A stretch of 64,000 bases of DNA from Ahniella affigens (GTDB lineage Bacteria > Pseudomonadota > Gammaproteobacteria > Xanthomonadales > Ahniellaceae). A program made the position numbers and the translations under genes. Below are positions 50,955 through 59,556 of this stretch, piece after piece; the stretch's first letter is position 1; each line of letters starts with the position of its first letter. The DNA is taken from assembly GCF_003015185.1 (NCBI RefSeq), contig NZ_CP027860.1:4702501-4766500 (forward strand), written 5' to 3'. The notes beneath the pieces are model-generated. The model was not told the origin of the DNA. It worked only from the letters and a program-made list of their open reading frames with translations, and made no database searches.

Positions 50955-53327
50955 CTACCGAGCGCCGGAGCGCTCCGCCGCCAACACGTTCAACATGGCG
51001 TCAACCTTGGCGACGTTGGCGTGGTCCTGACCGAACACGCGGATGAGGCGGGACCGGGCGGTTTGAAACTGCTGCTCGGCCTCGTCATAGCGACCAAGTT
51101 TTTGTAGCGTTTGTGCGAGGCCAACCCGGAACAGTGCCGGCTCGTATCGGTCTTCCGCAAGTGTCTGTTCGGCACGAGCCACGGTCTCTTCAGCCAATGC
51201 AAGCGCCGCCGCATAGTCCCCACGTTTTCGCTGCAGACCGGCCAGGTTGTGCGCGAGCACCAGTACATCGAGCGCGTCAGGTCCCGCTACAGCGCGTTCG
51301 ACCTCCAACGCACGCCGGTAGTACACCTCGGCCTCGTCAAGTTTGTTCTGGAGCGACAGCACAAGACCGAGATTGTTCAAGCTGGTCCGGGTCTGCACAT
51401 CGCGATCGCCCAAAGTTTTCTCGCGCTCGGCCAGCACTTCGCGAAACAACGCCTCGGCTTCGACCCGCTGACCATTGTCCTGCAAAATGCTGGCCCACTC
51501 GTTCAGGATCCGGAGCGTCTCCGGATGATGTCGACCAAAGCGTCGTTCGTACCATTGTGCGATCTGTTCCTCGCGTGTCAGCGCTTCATCGAAATCACCC
51601 TTCTGCCGCGCGAGCGTCACCAGAACCTGGGCCGCAAGTTGCGCCGTCGGGGAGTCTTCGCCGTACCGATTCACCGTTGCCCGATAAGAGCGGTTGGCCA
51701 CATCGGTCGCCACGTCAAAGCGCGCGAGACGCGTGGTCGCATCGGCTTCCAGCGCCAACAGACGCTCTTCCAGCAACGCATCGGCCTCGGTGTTGCCAAG
51801 GCGTTCCCGCAGGTCTGCAATGCCAGCCAAGGCGCCATCGCTATTCATGCGGACGATCTGGATCTCGAGGACTTTTAGTGCGAGCTCTTTCTGCAAAGCG
51901 CTGTCGGTGCCGAGTCGCTGACGCTCGGCAGCCTCAAGGGCTTTCAGCCCCGCGACTGCCTGTTCGGCATTGCCCAGATGGGAATCAATCGCTTCCGCCG
52001 CAGCGCGCAACGACACCAGTTGCTCGATGTCGAATTCCGGGTCGGACTCGGCTCTCGCAATCGCCTCCTCATATTGCTCCCGCGCCCGCGGATAATCGCC
52101 GATTCCGGTGTAGGCATCCGCCAGGCTGCTGCGAATGCCGGCCTCAATGGCAGGCTGATCGGCAAAGCGCTGACCGATTCCAACGCGCGCGCGATCGAGC
52201 ACATCCCGTACGCGTAGATCGCGATCGGGATTGTTGTAGGGGTCAGCCTGGGCGAGCAGGTCGCGGGTCAGGAATTGGTTGATCTGCTCGGCAATGGTTG
52301 CTGCTCGCTCCGCCCGATCGTGCTCTTTTTGGAGACGCCAGCTGAACATCGCGACGGTCGTCAACATCGCGACCAAGACGAGCACACTGATAGCAGTACT
52401 GATCGGGCGGCGACGGATTGCGCAGTGGGCCGCGTACGCGAGCCCCCGCGACATCGCCTGCACGGGTTGTCGGGCGAGCCACCGCTCCAGATCGGCGCCG
52501 AGTTCAGCAACGGCGTGATACCGCTGTTCTGGAGTGTCGGCGCAGGCGCGCGCTTCGATCGCGAGCAGTTCGCGAAGGCGAATGCCCTGTCCAGCCAGAA
52601 ACGGCGCGCAAAGTTTTGCGAGCAAAAGACCAAGTTGATATTGGTCCGACGCCGGGCCAACCAGACCATCGGCTTTCTGTTCGGGACTCGCCCAACCGGG
52701 CGAGTAGGCACGGACCTGCACGCGCTCATCCATCCAGCCGGCGATCCCAAAGTCGAGCAGCCGGACGCGTCCTTCTGCATCCACCAGCACGTTGCTCGGC
52801 TTGATGTCACGGTGAATCAACAGGCGCTGGTGCGCATGCGCCACGGCCGCAATTACTTGCAGCAACAGCCGGACACGTGCTTCGAGATCCAAGTGCTCGG
52901 CATCTGCATGCCGATCGATTTGGTCGCCTTCAACGAGTTCCATTGCCAACCACGCCCGACCGTCTGGCAAGGTGCCACCATCGAGCAGACGCGCAATGTT
53001 CGGGTGATTGAGTTCGGCCAGAATCTGCCGCTCGCGGCGGAACAGTTCAAGATCGCGAACACTGGGATTCGCGGGCACACACTTGATGGCGACCGTCTGC
53101 TCGAATTGCCCATCGGCGCGCACGGCACGATACACCTGAGCCATGCCGCCCGCGCCGAGCAGCGCCTTGATCTGCCAGGCTCCAAGGCCCATGTCGACGG
53201 GCAGTTCGTCGACACTGCCTGCCTCCGCCACGAGCGATCGAAACAGCGCGCCCTGCCAAAGGGATCGCGATTCGAGCCACGCCAACGGGTCTTGCAGCGG
53301 ATCTAGCTCTTGGCTCATGCCGCTCAC
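50955..53327 (-). CDS. Membrane Ser/Thr protein kinase with TPR sensor half (module 2)
   Basis: A 790-residue protein. The kinase domain is at about 50-310: LLGAGGMAQVYRAV, catalytic Lys about 82 in VAIKCVPANP, HRD in LLIHRDIKPSNVLVD, DFG in LLDFGIAGWMD, and SPE in GWASPEQKADG. A membrane helix (PISTAISVLVLVAMLTTVA) is followed by tetratricopeptide repeats typical of the NB-ARC/TPR_12 type (TRTSLNNLGLVLSLQNKLDE, LDVLVLAHNLAGLQRKRGDY). It starts GTG 53327 overlapping the sigma stop by 4 bp, or ATG 53318. Same architecture as module 1 but clearly diverged. Confidence 0.92.
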   Translation of the reverse strand: MSGMSQELDPLQDPLAWLESRSLWQGALFRSLVAEAGSVDELPVDMGLGAWQIKALLGAGGMAQVYRAVRADGQFEQTVAIKCVPANPSVRDLELFRRERQILAELNHPNIARLLDGGTLPDGRAWLAMELVEGDQIDRHADAEHLDLEARVRLLLQVIAAVAHAHQRLLIHRDIKPSNVLVDAEGRVRLLDFGIAGWMDERVQVRAYSPGWASPEQKADGLVGPASDQYQLGLLLAKLCAPFLAGQGIRLRELLAIEARACADTPEQRYHAVAELGADLERWLARQPVQAMSRGLAYAAHCAIRRRPISTAISVLVLVAMLTTVAMFSWRLQKEHDRAERAATIAEQINQFLTRDLLAQADPYNNPDRDLRVRDVLDRARVGIGQRFADQPAIEAGIRSSLADAYTGIGDYPRAREQYEEAIARAESDPEFDIEQLVSLRAAAEAIDSHLGNAEQAVAGLKALEAAERQRLGTDSALQKELALKVLEIQIVRMNSDGALAGIADLRERLGNTEADALLEERLLALEADATTRLARFDVATDVANRSYRATVNRYGEDSPTAQLAAQVLVTLARQKGDFDEALTREEQIAQWYERRFGRHHPETLRILNEWASILQDNGQRVEAEALFREVLAEREKTLGDRDVQTRTSLNNLGLVLSLQNKLDEAEVYYRRALEVERAVAGPDALDVLVLAHNLAGLQRKRGDYAAALALAEETVARAEQTLAEDRYEPALFRVGLAQTLQKLGRYDEAEQQFQTARSRLIRVFGQDHANVAKVDAMLNVLAAERSGAR

Positions 53328-53887
53328 GCCGGACTGGACGTCGATTGCATGATTCTCGCCAGCGCCACGCGCGCATCTGCGTATTGGCGCTGCACCGTGC
53401 GCAGCGGGGTTGCCAACGCGTCGGCGGTTTCTTGTTCACTCATGCCCGCAAACACCCGGCATTCGATCACTTGAACCCAGCGCGGTTGCTCCTGCTCCAA
53501 TCGTTCCAGCGCCGTCGAAATGCTGATCAGGTGTTCGGCTTCGAGGTCGGCGCTGCGCTCGTCATCCGACAACGTCGTCATCACTGCCCCACCGCCGCGT
53601 TTCTGTGCCACCCGATCACGCGCATGATTCAGCAGCAGCTGGCGCATCGCACGGGCCGCAAGCGCCATGAAATGTGCGCGATCATGGACCCCTTCGGCAC
53701 CCGCGCGCGCCAAACGCAGGTAGCAATCGTGCACGAGCGCCGTTGGGTTGAACGTGGCCGAACTCTGTCCGGCCAGAACACTCCGAGCAATCCGCTTCAA
53801 ATCGTCGTAGATCAGGGCCACAACCTGATTCCAGGCTGACGCATCGCCTTGTCGGGCACGCTCCAGAAGTTTGGTCACTTCGCTCAT
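53324..53887 (-). CDS. ECF-family RNA polymerase sigma factor (module 2)
   Basis: A 187-residue protein. Sigma2: VALIYDDLKRIARSVLAGQ, NPTALVHDCYLRLARAG and RAHFMALAARAMRQLLLNHA. A Gly-rich RVAQKRGGGAVMTTL linker follows. Sigma4: VIECRVFAGMSEQETADALA with TPLRTVQRQYADARV. It is the same ECF subgroup as module 1. GTGA overlap with its kinase implies coupling. It lies 9 bp after the M48 protease stop (same strand), so read-through from that gene is possible. Confidence 0.92.
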   Translation of the reverse strand: MSEVTKLLERARQGDASAWNQVVALIYDDLKRIARSVLAGQSSATFNPTALVHDCYLRLARAGAEGVHDRAHFMALAARAMRQLLLNHARDRVAQKRGGGAVMTTLSDDERSADLEAEHLISISTALERLEQEQPRWVQVIECRVFAGMSEQETADALATPLRTVQRQYADARVALARIMQSTSSPA

Positions 53888-53896
53888 GCGGCCACC

Positions 53897-55864
53897 TTAG
53901 AAGCTCAGAATCGGTGGCAGCGGGCAATGCAGTGCTGCACAAACGACGCGCAAGAGCTCTGCCTCGGGCACCGACAGCAGCCCATCCTGACTGATGCCGC
54001 GGACGAGCGCTTCGATCAGAATCTGCTTGCCCGTGGCATCCAGCCGATCGAGTTTGGCGAGTGCCGCGGCGAGCGGCGCATGCCAGTTGGCAGGCGGCGC
54101 ATATCGGTGGGCCTCGCCTTGATACACCGTGCTGGCAGCAACCTGGAATGCGCGCTCGGCATCAGCAGCGCGGTCGTGCCCGAATTTGGCCACCAGCGCC
54201 AACAAGCACAGCGCTTCCTGCTGACCGTCATGGAGTTTCAGGCGACCCATCGCACGTGCTCGTGCCGGGTCCAGAAAGTCAATCACCTGGGCGCGCAACA
54301 AGGCCGCCAGACAGAATTCGTAGGGCGAGACAGTGCCGTCGGCCTTTGCCAACTGGTCGATCAATGCGACGAAGGCATCGAGTTCGGGGCGTGGCCGTCG
54401 ACGCAGGGACGGGAAGGCCAGATTCGCCAGGGGCAACCGCATCATTGGATGCAGGATGGCGAGTTCGGGCAACAACGCGCGCACGGCTTCGACCACAGCT
54501 TGACCGTGCGCCGCGGCGATCGCCCGGAACTGCGGCTGACGATGCTCCGGATCGATCAGCAGCGCCAGGAGCAAAGTCTCGGCCTGCTCGGGCCTTCGCG
54601 CAATCTGCTTCAACGAATCGGGCAGGTGCGTATGGAGTTGATCGGCCGCCCGATAGTCGTCTGCTGCGGGATTGCCGACCTGGCCCGCCACCGCCTTTGC
54701 CTCGACGCGAACTTGGGCGTGGGCACCGGGCAGGCCCGGCGCCACCGCGCCCCGCAACATGGGTGTTGCCGCCGTCAAGCCGAGAGCACTGTGGCTCGGC
54801 GTGGTGGCGTCGAGCGCCAGAACGTCTACCTTGTTGCTCCAATGCTTGTGGATGTCGGCGAACTGACGCGGATCAAACGTCTTGTCGAGTCGCTGAATGC
54901 GCTCGAGCAGTGGCGGATGCGTCGCAAACAGACCGCTGAATCCGATGCCATCGCTGAAAAGCATGTGACTGACGTCTTCGGTGTCGGTCGCAGCAAGTTT
55001 GGAGCCCTGTTGCAGCCCGCCGACTTTTTTCAGCGCGCCCGCGAGACCATCAGTCTGGCGCGTGAACTGCACGGCTGACGCATCGGCCAAGTATTCGCGA
55101 GAACGCGAAATACTCGCTTTGATCATGCGCCCGAAGAACAGACCGACATAGCCGAGGATCATGATGGCAAGCGCGGCCAGCAAGATCGGACCGAGCCCCT
55201 TGCTATCACGCGTGTGGCGCATGCCCTCAAGAATCTTGCGGCCAATCAACCCGACCACCAGGATGCCGAACAGCACGCCCATCAAGCGGATGTTCAGACG
55301 CATGTCGCCATTCAGGATGTGACTGAATTCGTGCGCAATGACGCCCTGCAGTTCATCACGCGTGAGCTTCTCCAGCGCGCCTTGCGTTACCACGACGGCG
55401 GCGTCGGCAGGACTGAATCCCGCCGCGAACGCGTTGATGCCGGGCTCCTGCTCCAGCACATACACCTCGGGCACCGGCACGCCAGAGGCGATCGCCATTT
55501 CCTCCACGATGTTACGAAGTCGCCGATGGTGCAGATTCGTGCTGCCGGTGCTGACTTGGGTCGCGCCCATGCTGGCCGCTACAGCCTTGCCACCGGACCG
55601 GAGACTGGCCATCTTGCCGAGCGAGCTGATGCCGATGACCATGCCCGTCAGGACCGACGTCAACGCCAGCGCGCCGGGGTGATTGGCAAGGGTGGCCGAG
55701 AACGAAAACATTGCCTCGGGCTGGCTCTTCAGGCTCGTGGCAGCAAGTATCAATACCAGCACAACGTCAATGGCGACGATCACTGCAAAGGCGGCCAGCA
55801 TGAACAGCCAGACCATTCGTCTGGATTGTTTTCGAGCCAGTTCCTGCTGTTCGAAGAAGTTCAT
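53897..55864 (-). CDS. M48 (HtpX-like) membrane metalloprotease with a long C-terminal region
   Basis: A 655-residue protein. Two N-terminal helices (MLAAFAVIVAIDVVLVLILA; LTSVLTGMVIGI) are followed by the zinc site AHEFSHILNGD (His178, Glu179, His182) and third-ligand Glu in SRSREYLADASAVQFTR. Two more helices lie between (GVLFGILVVGLIG; ILLAALAIMILGYVGLFFG). The C-terminal 300 residues are helical, end in PEAELLRVVCAALHCPLPPI and are absent from E. coli HtpX. Adjacent LemA is a recurring partner of such proteases. Likely membrane-protein quality control. Confidence 0.9.
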   Translation of the reverse strand: MNFFEQQELARKQSRRMVWLFMLAAFAVIVAIDVVLVLILAATSLKSQPEAMFSFSATLANHPGALALTSVLTGMVIGISSLGKMASLRSGGKAVAASMGATQVSTGSTNLHHRRLRNIVEEMAIASGVPVPEVYVLEQEPGINAFAAGFSPADAAVVVTQGALEKLTRDELQGVIAHEFSHILNGDMRLNIRLMGVLFGILVVGLIGRKILEGMRHTRDSKGLGPILLAALAIMILGYVGLFFGRMIKASISRSREYLADASAVQFTRQTDGLAGALKKVGGLQQGSKLAATDTEDVSHMLFSDGIGFSGLFATHPPLLERIQRLDKTFDPRQFADIHKHWSNKVDVLALDATTPSHSALGLTAATPMLRGAVAPGLPGAHAQVRVEAKAVAGQVGNPAADDYRAADQLHTHLPDSLKQIARRPEQAETLLLALLIDPEHRQPQFRAIAAAHGQAVVEAVRALLPELAILHPMMRLPLANLAFPSLRRRPRPELDAFVALIDQLAKADGTVSPYEFCLAALLRAQVIDFLDPARARAMGRLKLHDGQQEALCLLALVAKFGHDRAADAERAFQVAASTVYQGEAHRYAPPANWHAPLAAALAKLDRLDATGKQILIEALVRGISQDGLLSVPEAELLRVVCAALHCPLPPILSF

Positions 55865-55919
55865 CGGCGGCCCGGGAGCGTTTGCCTGAGCCCACCCGGT
55901 TTTTGGAGTGGGCTAAAGC

Positions 55920-56507
55920 TCAGAACGTTACCTTGGGAGCGTCGCGCTTGGCTTTGTCTTCGATCTCAAGTTGCGCCGCTTCTTTGAAACTGAAGAATCC
56001 GGCGATGATGTTGTTCGGAAAGGAGTCGCGACGGATGTTGTACGACATGACGCTGTCATTGAACGCCTGGCGGGCGAAGGCGACTTTGTTCTCGGTCGAC
56101 GTGAGTTCTTCCGAGAGCTGCATCATGTTCTGGTTCGCCTTCAAGTCCGGATAAGACTCAGACAGCGCAAACAGGCGTCCAAGAGCCCCACTCAACTGAC
56201 CGTCAGACGCGGCCAGCCCTTGCATGGCCGCGGCGTCGCCAGGCGATCCGTAGGCCGATTTCAGTCCGCTGACCGCGGCGTTGCGGGCTTTGATGACGGC
56301 CTCCAGCGTGTCGCGCTCGTGCGCCATGTAGCCTTTGGCGGTTTCGACCAGATTCGGGATCAGGTCATAGCGGCGTGTCAGCTGCACGTCGATCTGTGCG
56401 AACGCATTCTGAAAGCCGCGCCGCCCCCGGATCAGGCCGTTGTAAATCGACACGCCCCAAAAGAACCCGAGTGCAAGCAAGCCCAAAAAAATCAGTCCGG
56501 CAACCAT
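55920..56507 (-). CDS. LemA family membrane protein
   Basis: A 195-residue protein with one N-terminal helix (LIFLGLLALGFFWGVSIYNG) and the LemA helical body: VQLTRRYDLIPNLVETAKGY, AVIKARNAAVSGL, LFALSESYPDLKANQNMMQL, TENKVAFARQAFNDSVMSYN and SFPNNIIAGFFSF. LemA forms a periplasmic four-helix bundle; its role is unknown, but M48 proteases often follow. It is 55 bp upstream of the M48 gene on the same strand. GGAG precedes ATG 56507. Confidence 0.95.
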   Translation of the reverse strand: MVAGLIFLGLLALGFFWGVSIYNGLIRGRRGFQNAFAQIDVQLTRRYDLIPNLVETAKGYMAHERDTLEAVIKARNAAVSGLKSAYGSPGDAAAMQGLAASDGQLSGALGRLFALSESYPDLKANQNMMQLSEELTSTENKVAFARQAFNDSVMSYNIRRDSFPNNIIAGFFSFKEAAQLEIEDKAKRDAPKVTF

Positions 56508-56734
56508 GAGAAGATCTCCGACAATAGGTAGGTTGGACACGATATTGGCGAACGCGGCCGCATGTGGGCGCCGATTTGGTCGCGCCGGGCGGGATTCGGG
56601 CAGCAACCCGAACCGAACGCATCTTGCCGAGGCAGGATGCGGCCCGACGCAAGCAAGCGGGCGCAGCACACAGGCAGCCTGCTAGCATTGCCGTGTTCAA
56701 TTCGAGCATAGCAAACCGTCACCCGAATTCCGCC

Positions 56735-58093
56735 ATGGTTCCAGGCCGCCGTCCGATTCTCTCATTGCTGACCTTGTCGGCCTGCCTGGGCCTGATACAT
56801 CCGGGTCTGGCGGCGGCACCGACCACGGTGCCGAGCGCGCCATTCACGCAAACTGCTGCGCCGGTGCCGCCAATATCGGCCACACTGAATACGCCGTTGC
56901 GGGTCATGCCGCCCACTCAGGACGCCGCGTTGAGCCCGCCGCCGGCTGAGATCCCGCTGAGTAGCTCGGATCAGGAGGCGAATTGGGTCCGCGATCTGGA
57001 CTTGATGAGCGAGGGCATACAAAAGACCGGCCAAGTGCCCGGTTTTGCCGTGGCGCTGGTGTCGCGCGGCCAGGTGTTGCGCGCCCAGGGTTACGGCGTT
57101 CGGCATGCCTGGACGCGGCAACCCGTTGGGCCGAATACGGTGTTCCGGCTGGCGTCGGTGTCCAAGGGATTTGCCGCAACCTTGACCGGCCTGCTGGTCA
57201 ACGACGGCGTGCTGACGCTCGCTGATCCGGTTCAAGACCATGTTCCGGCACTAGTCCTGAAAGACGCCAACGCGTCGCTCAGCCTGCGTGTCGAAGACTT
57301 GCTGAGCCACCGCCTGGGCCTGCCAACCCACACGTTCGACCCCCTGCTGGAACAGAACGAAACGTACTACGAGCTGGTGCCCAAGCTCAGCGACGTCACG
57401 CTGACTTGCCCGGCCGGCGATTGCTATGCCTATCAGAATGTCGCGTTCAGCCTGATTGGTGAGGTTGTGTATTCGGTCACGGGCGATTTCTATACGCATC
57501 AGGTCGAGAAGCGGATCTTCCACCCACTCGGCATGGATACTGCGACGTTTGGCAAGGAAGCGCTGGAGGCCAGTGCCGACTACGCGGCGCCGCATGTGCG
57601 TGGGCGCAATGGCTGGGTGCCGCTATCGGCAAAGCCGAACTACTACCGGGTGCCGCCGGCCGCGGGGGTCAACGCCAGCATCACGGACATGTCGAAATGG
57701 CTGCTCGCCCAGCTCGGTCACGATCCGACGGTGATTCCGCAGTCGGTGCTGGATGAAATCCACCGTGCACGCGTGCTGACGCCGACGGAAGTCAGCAGCT
57801 CGCCTTGGCGCCGGGCACGCGTGTCGGCGGCCGAGTATGCGCTGGGTTGGCGCGTTTTTGACTACTCCGGCCACCGCTTGGTGTTTCATGCCGGTGCCGT
57901 GCAGGGCTATCGCGCGATGGTCGGCTTGCTGCCCGACCAAGATGTCGGCATCGCGATTCTGTGGTGCAGCGAGAGTGCGCTGCCGGCCGGAATGATGCCG
58001 CGCATGCTCGACGAAATTCTCGGCCTGCCTGAGCGCGACTGGCTGGAACTCGCGAAGTATCAGCCGCGGGCAAAGAGCCGTAAGCGACGCTAA
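56735..58093 (+). CDS. Exported serine hydrolase (class C beta-lactamase/CubicO fold)
   Basis: A 452-residue protein with signal peptide GRRPILSLLTLSACLGLIHP, then a Pro-rich linker to about residue 80. The hydrolase domain has SxxK in FRLASVSKGFAATL (Ser141, Lys144), a Tyr-x-Asn-like CYAYQNVAFSLIGEV, and HAGAVQGYRA as the KTG-equivalent. YYRVPPAAGVNASITDMSKW is typical of the CubicO family. It may be an esterase, D-alanyl-D-alanine peptidase or lactamase-like; the substrate cannot be told. It is divergent from lemA. Confidence 0.9.
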   Translation: MVPGRRPILSLLTLSACLGLIHPGLAAAPTTVPSAPFTQTAAPVPPISATLNTPLRVMPPTQDAALSPPPAEIPLSSSDQEANWVRDLDLMSEGIQKTGQVPGFAVALVSRGQVLRAQGYGVRHAWTRQPVGPNTVFRLASVSKGFAATLTGLLVNDGVLTLADPVQDHVPALVLKDANASLSLRVEDLLSHRLGLPTHTFDPLLEQNETYYELVPKLSDVTLTCPAGDCYAYQNVAFSLIGEVVYSVTGDFYTHQVEKRIFHPLGMDTATFGKEALEASADYAAPHVRGRNGWVPLSAKPNYYRVPPAAGVNASITDMSKWLLAQLGHDPTVIPQSVLDEIHRARVLTPTEVSSSPWRRARVSAAEYALGWRVFDYSGHRLVFHAGAVQGYRAMVGLLPDQDVGIAILWCSESALPAGMMPRMLDEILGLPERDWLELAKYQPRAKSRKRR

Positions 58094-58114
58094 GCGGTTT
58101 GGCTACCAGATACG

Positions 58115-58139
58115 AAAAACGCCCCATCGGGCGTTTTTC
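58115..58139. terminator. Bidirectional rho-independent terminator
   Basis: AAAAACGCCC-CATC-GGGCGTTTTT with A- and T-tracts on either side, between the serine hydrolase and the convergent glyA gene. It can serve both directions. Confidence 0.9.
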
Positions 58140-58177
58140 TAAGAGCGATCAGGGACAACGTCGTGCGTGGACAGTGA

Positions 58178-59431
58178 TCAGGCGTAAACCGGATACTGTT
58201 GGCACTGCTTCGTGACGTTCGCGCGCACACCCGCAAGCACTTGTTCGTTGCTCGGGTTATCGAGCACATCGGCAATCCACTCAGCGAGCGCAACACAGTC
58301 TGGTTCTTTGTAGCCACGCGTCGTCACCGCCGGAGTGCCCAGACGCAAGCCCGAAGTAATGAACGGCGAGCGGGGATCGTTCGGCACCGCGTTCTTGTTG
58401 ACCGTGATGTGCGCGGCGCCGAGCGCTGCTTCGGCATCTTTGCCCGTGACGTCGCGACCGATCAGATCAACCAGGAACAGGTGATTCTCGGTGCCTCCGG
58501 AGACAATCTTGTAGCCGCGCGCCTGCAACGTCTTCGCCATGGCCTGGGCGTTCTTGACGACTTGCTCCTGGTACGCCTTGAAATCCGCCTGCAGCGCTTC
58601 CTTGAACGCAACGGCCTTGGCGGCAATCACGTGCATCAGCGGGCCGCCTTGGGTGCCCGGAAACACCATGGACTGCAGTTTCTTCTCAATCTCGGCGTTT
58701 GCCTTCGCGAGGATGATGCCGCCACGCGGACCGCGCAGCGTCTTGTGCGTGGTCGAGGTCACCACATCGGCGTGCGGCACGGGATTTGGGTAAACACCGG
58801 CGGCGACGAGACCGGCAACGTGCGCCATGTCGACAAAGAAATAGGCGCCGACCGACTTCGCGATTTCAGCGAACTTCGCCCAGTCGATGACCTGCGAGTA
58901 CGCCGAGAAGCCCGCGACGATCATCTTCGGCTTGTGCTCAGCAGCGAGACGCGCCACTTCGTCGTAATCGATCAGGCCAGTGTCGGGGTTGATCCCGTAC
59001 TGCACGGCATTGAAGATCTTGCCGGAGAAATTGACTTTGGCGCCATGCGTCAGATGGCCGCCGTGCGCCAAGCTCATGCCGAGAATCGTGTCGCCCGGCG
59101 TCAGCAGCGCCAAGTACACCGCTGCATTTGCCTGCGAGCCGGAATGCGGCTGCACGTTGGCGTAGTCGGCACCGAACAGTTGCTTGACGCGATCGATCGC
59201 CAGTTTCTCGGCGATGTCCACATACTCGCAGCCGCCGTAGTACCGCTTGCCGGCATAGCCTTCGGCGTATTTGTTCGTCAGCACCGAGCCCTGGGCCGCC
59301 ATGACTCGCGGCGACGCGTAGTTTTCGGAGGCAATCAGCTCGACATGGTCCTCTTGCCGGACCGCCTCTTTCTGGATGGCATCGGCCAATTCAGGGTCAA
59401 ATGCAGCAAGGTCTGAGAAGTTCTTGTACAT
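58178..59431 (-). CDS. glyA: Serine hydroxymethyltransferase
   Basis: A 417-residue PLP enzyme of standard length. [68 protein letters not shown] (PLP Lys) and [12 protein letters not shown] are all conserved. It interconverts serine and glycine with transfer of a one-carbon unit to tetrahydrofolate. ATG 59431 is the family start; the frame to 59491 runs through a structured leader. Its upstream region (59432-59556) holds a stable dyad that overlaps the ribosome-binding site. Confidence 0.97.
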   Translation of the reverse strand: MYKNFSDLAAFDPELADAIQKEAVRQEDHVELIASENYASPRVMAAQGSVLTNKYAEGYAGKRYYGGCEYVDIAEKLAIDRVKQLFGADYANVQPHSGSQANAAVYLALLTPGDTILGMSLAHGGHLTHGAKVNFSGKIFNAVQYGINPDTGLIDYDEVARLAAEHKPKMIVAGFSAYSQVIDWAKFAEIAKSVGAYFFVDMAHVAGLVAAGVYPNPVPHADVVTSTTHKTLRGPRGGIILAKANAEIEKKLQSMVFPGTQGGPLMHVIAAKAVAFKEALQADFKAYQEQVVKNAQAMAKTLQARGYKIVSGGTENHLFLVDLIGRDVTGKDAEAALGAAHITVNKNAVPNDPRSPFITSGLRLGTPAVTTRGYKEPDCVALAEWIADVLDNPSNEQVLAGVRANVTKQCQQYPVYA

Positions 59432-59437
59432 GGCAGG

Positions 59438-59503
59438 TCCCGGGGGCAGAGGAAAGATCGATATGGTAACGCCCCGCCCGGAGCCGGGCATGCGCCCCCG
59501 GGA
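59438..59503 (-). promoter_or_regulatory. glyA: Structured leader of glyA that can sequester the ribosome-binding site
   Basis: A perfect 10-bp stem, TCCCGGGGGC/GCCCCCGGGA (arms 59494-59503 and 59438-59447), encloses a smaller GC hairpin (59476-59489). The 3' arm contains GGGA, the best Shine-Dalgarno match, 6 nt before ATG 59431. No known riboswitch consensus is recognised. Confidence 0.4.
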
Positions 59504-59556
59504 ATTTCATGAGGCAAAACGGGGGCTGGTACTGACCAGCGGGTGGGCAATGGCGC

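Noticed and set aside
58199-59416. 405-codon open frame antisense to glyA
   Set aside because: It is a shadow of the highly conserved glyA gene with no domain or start signal.
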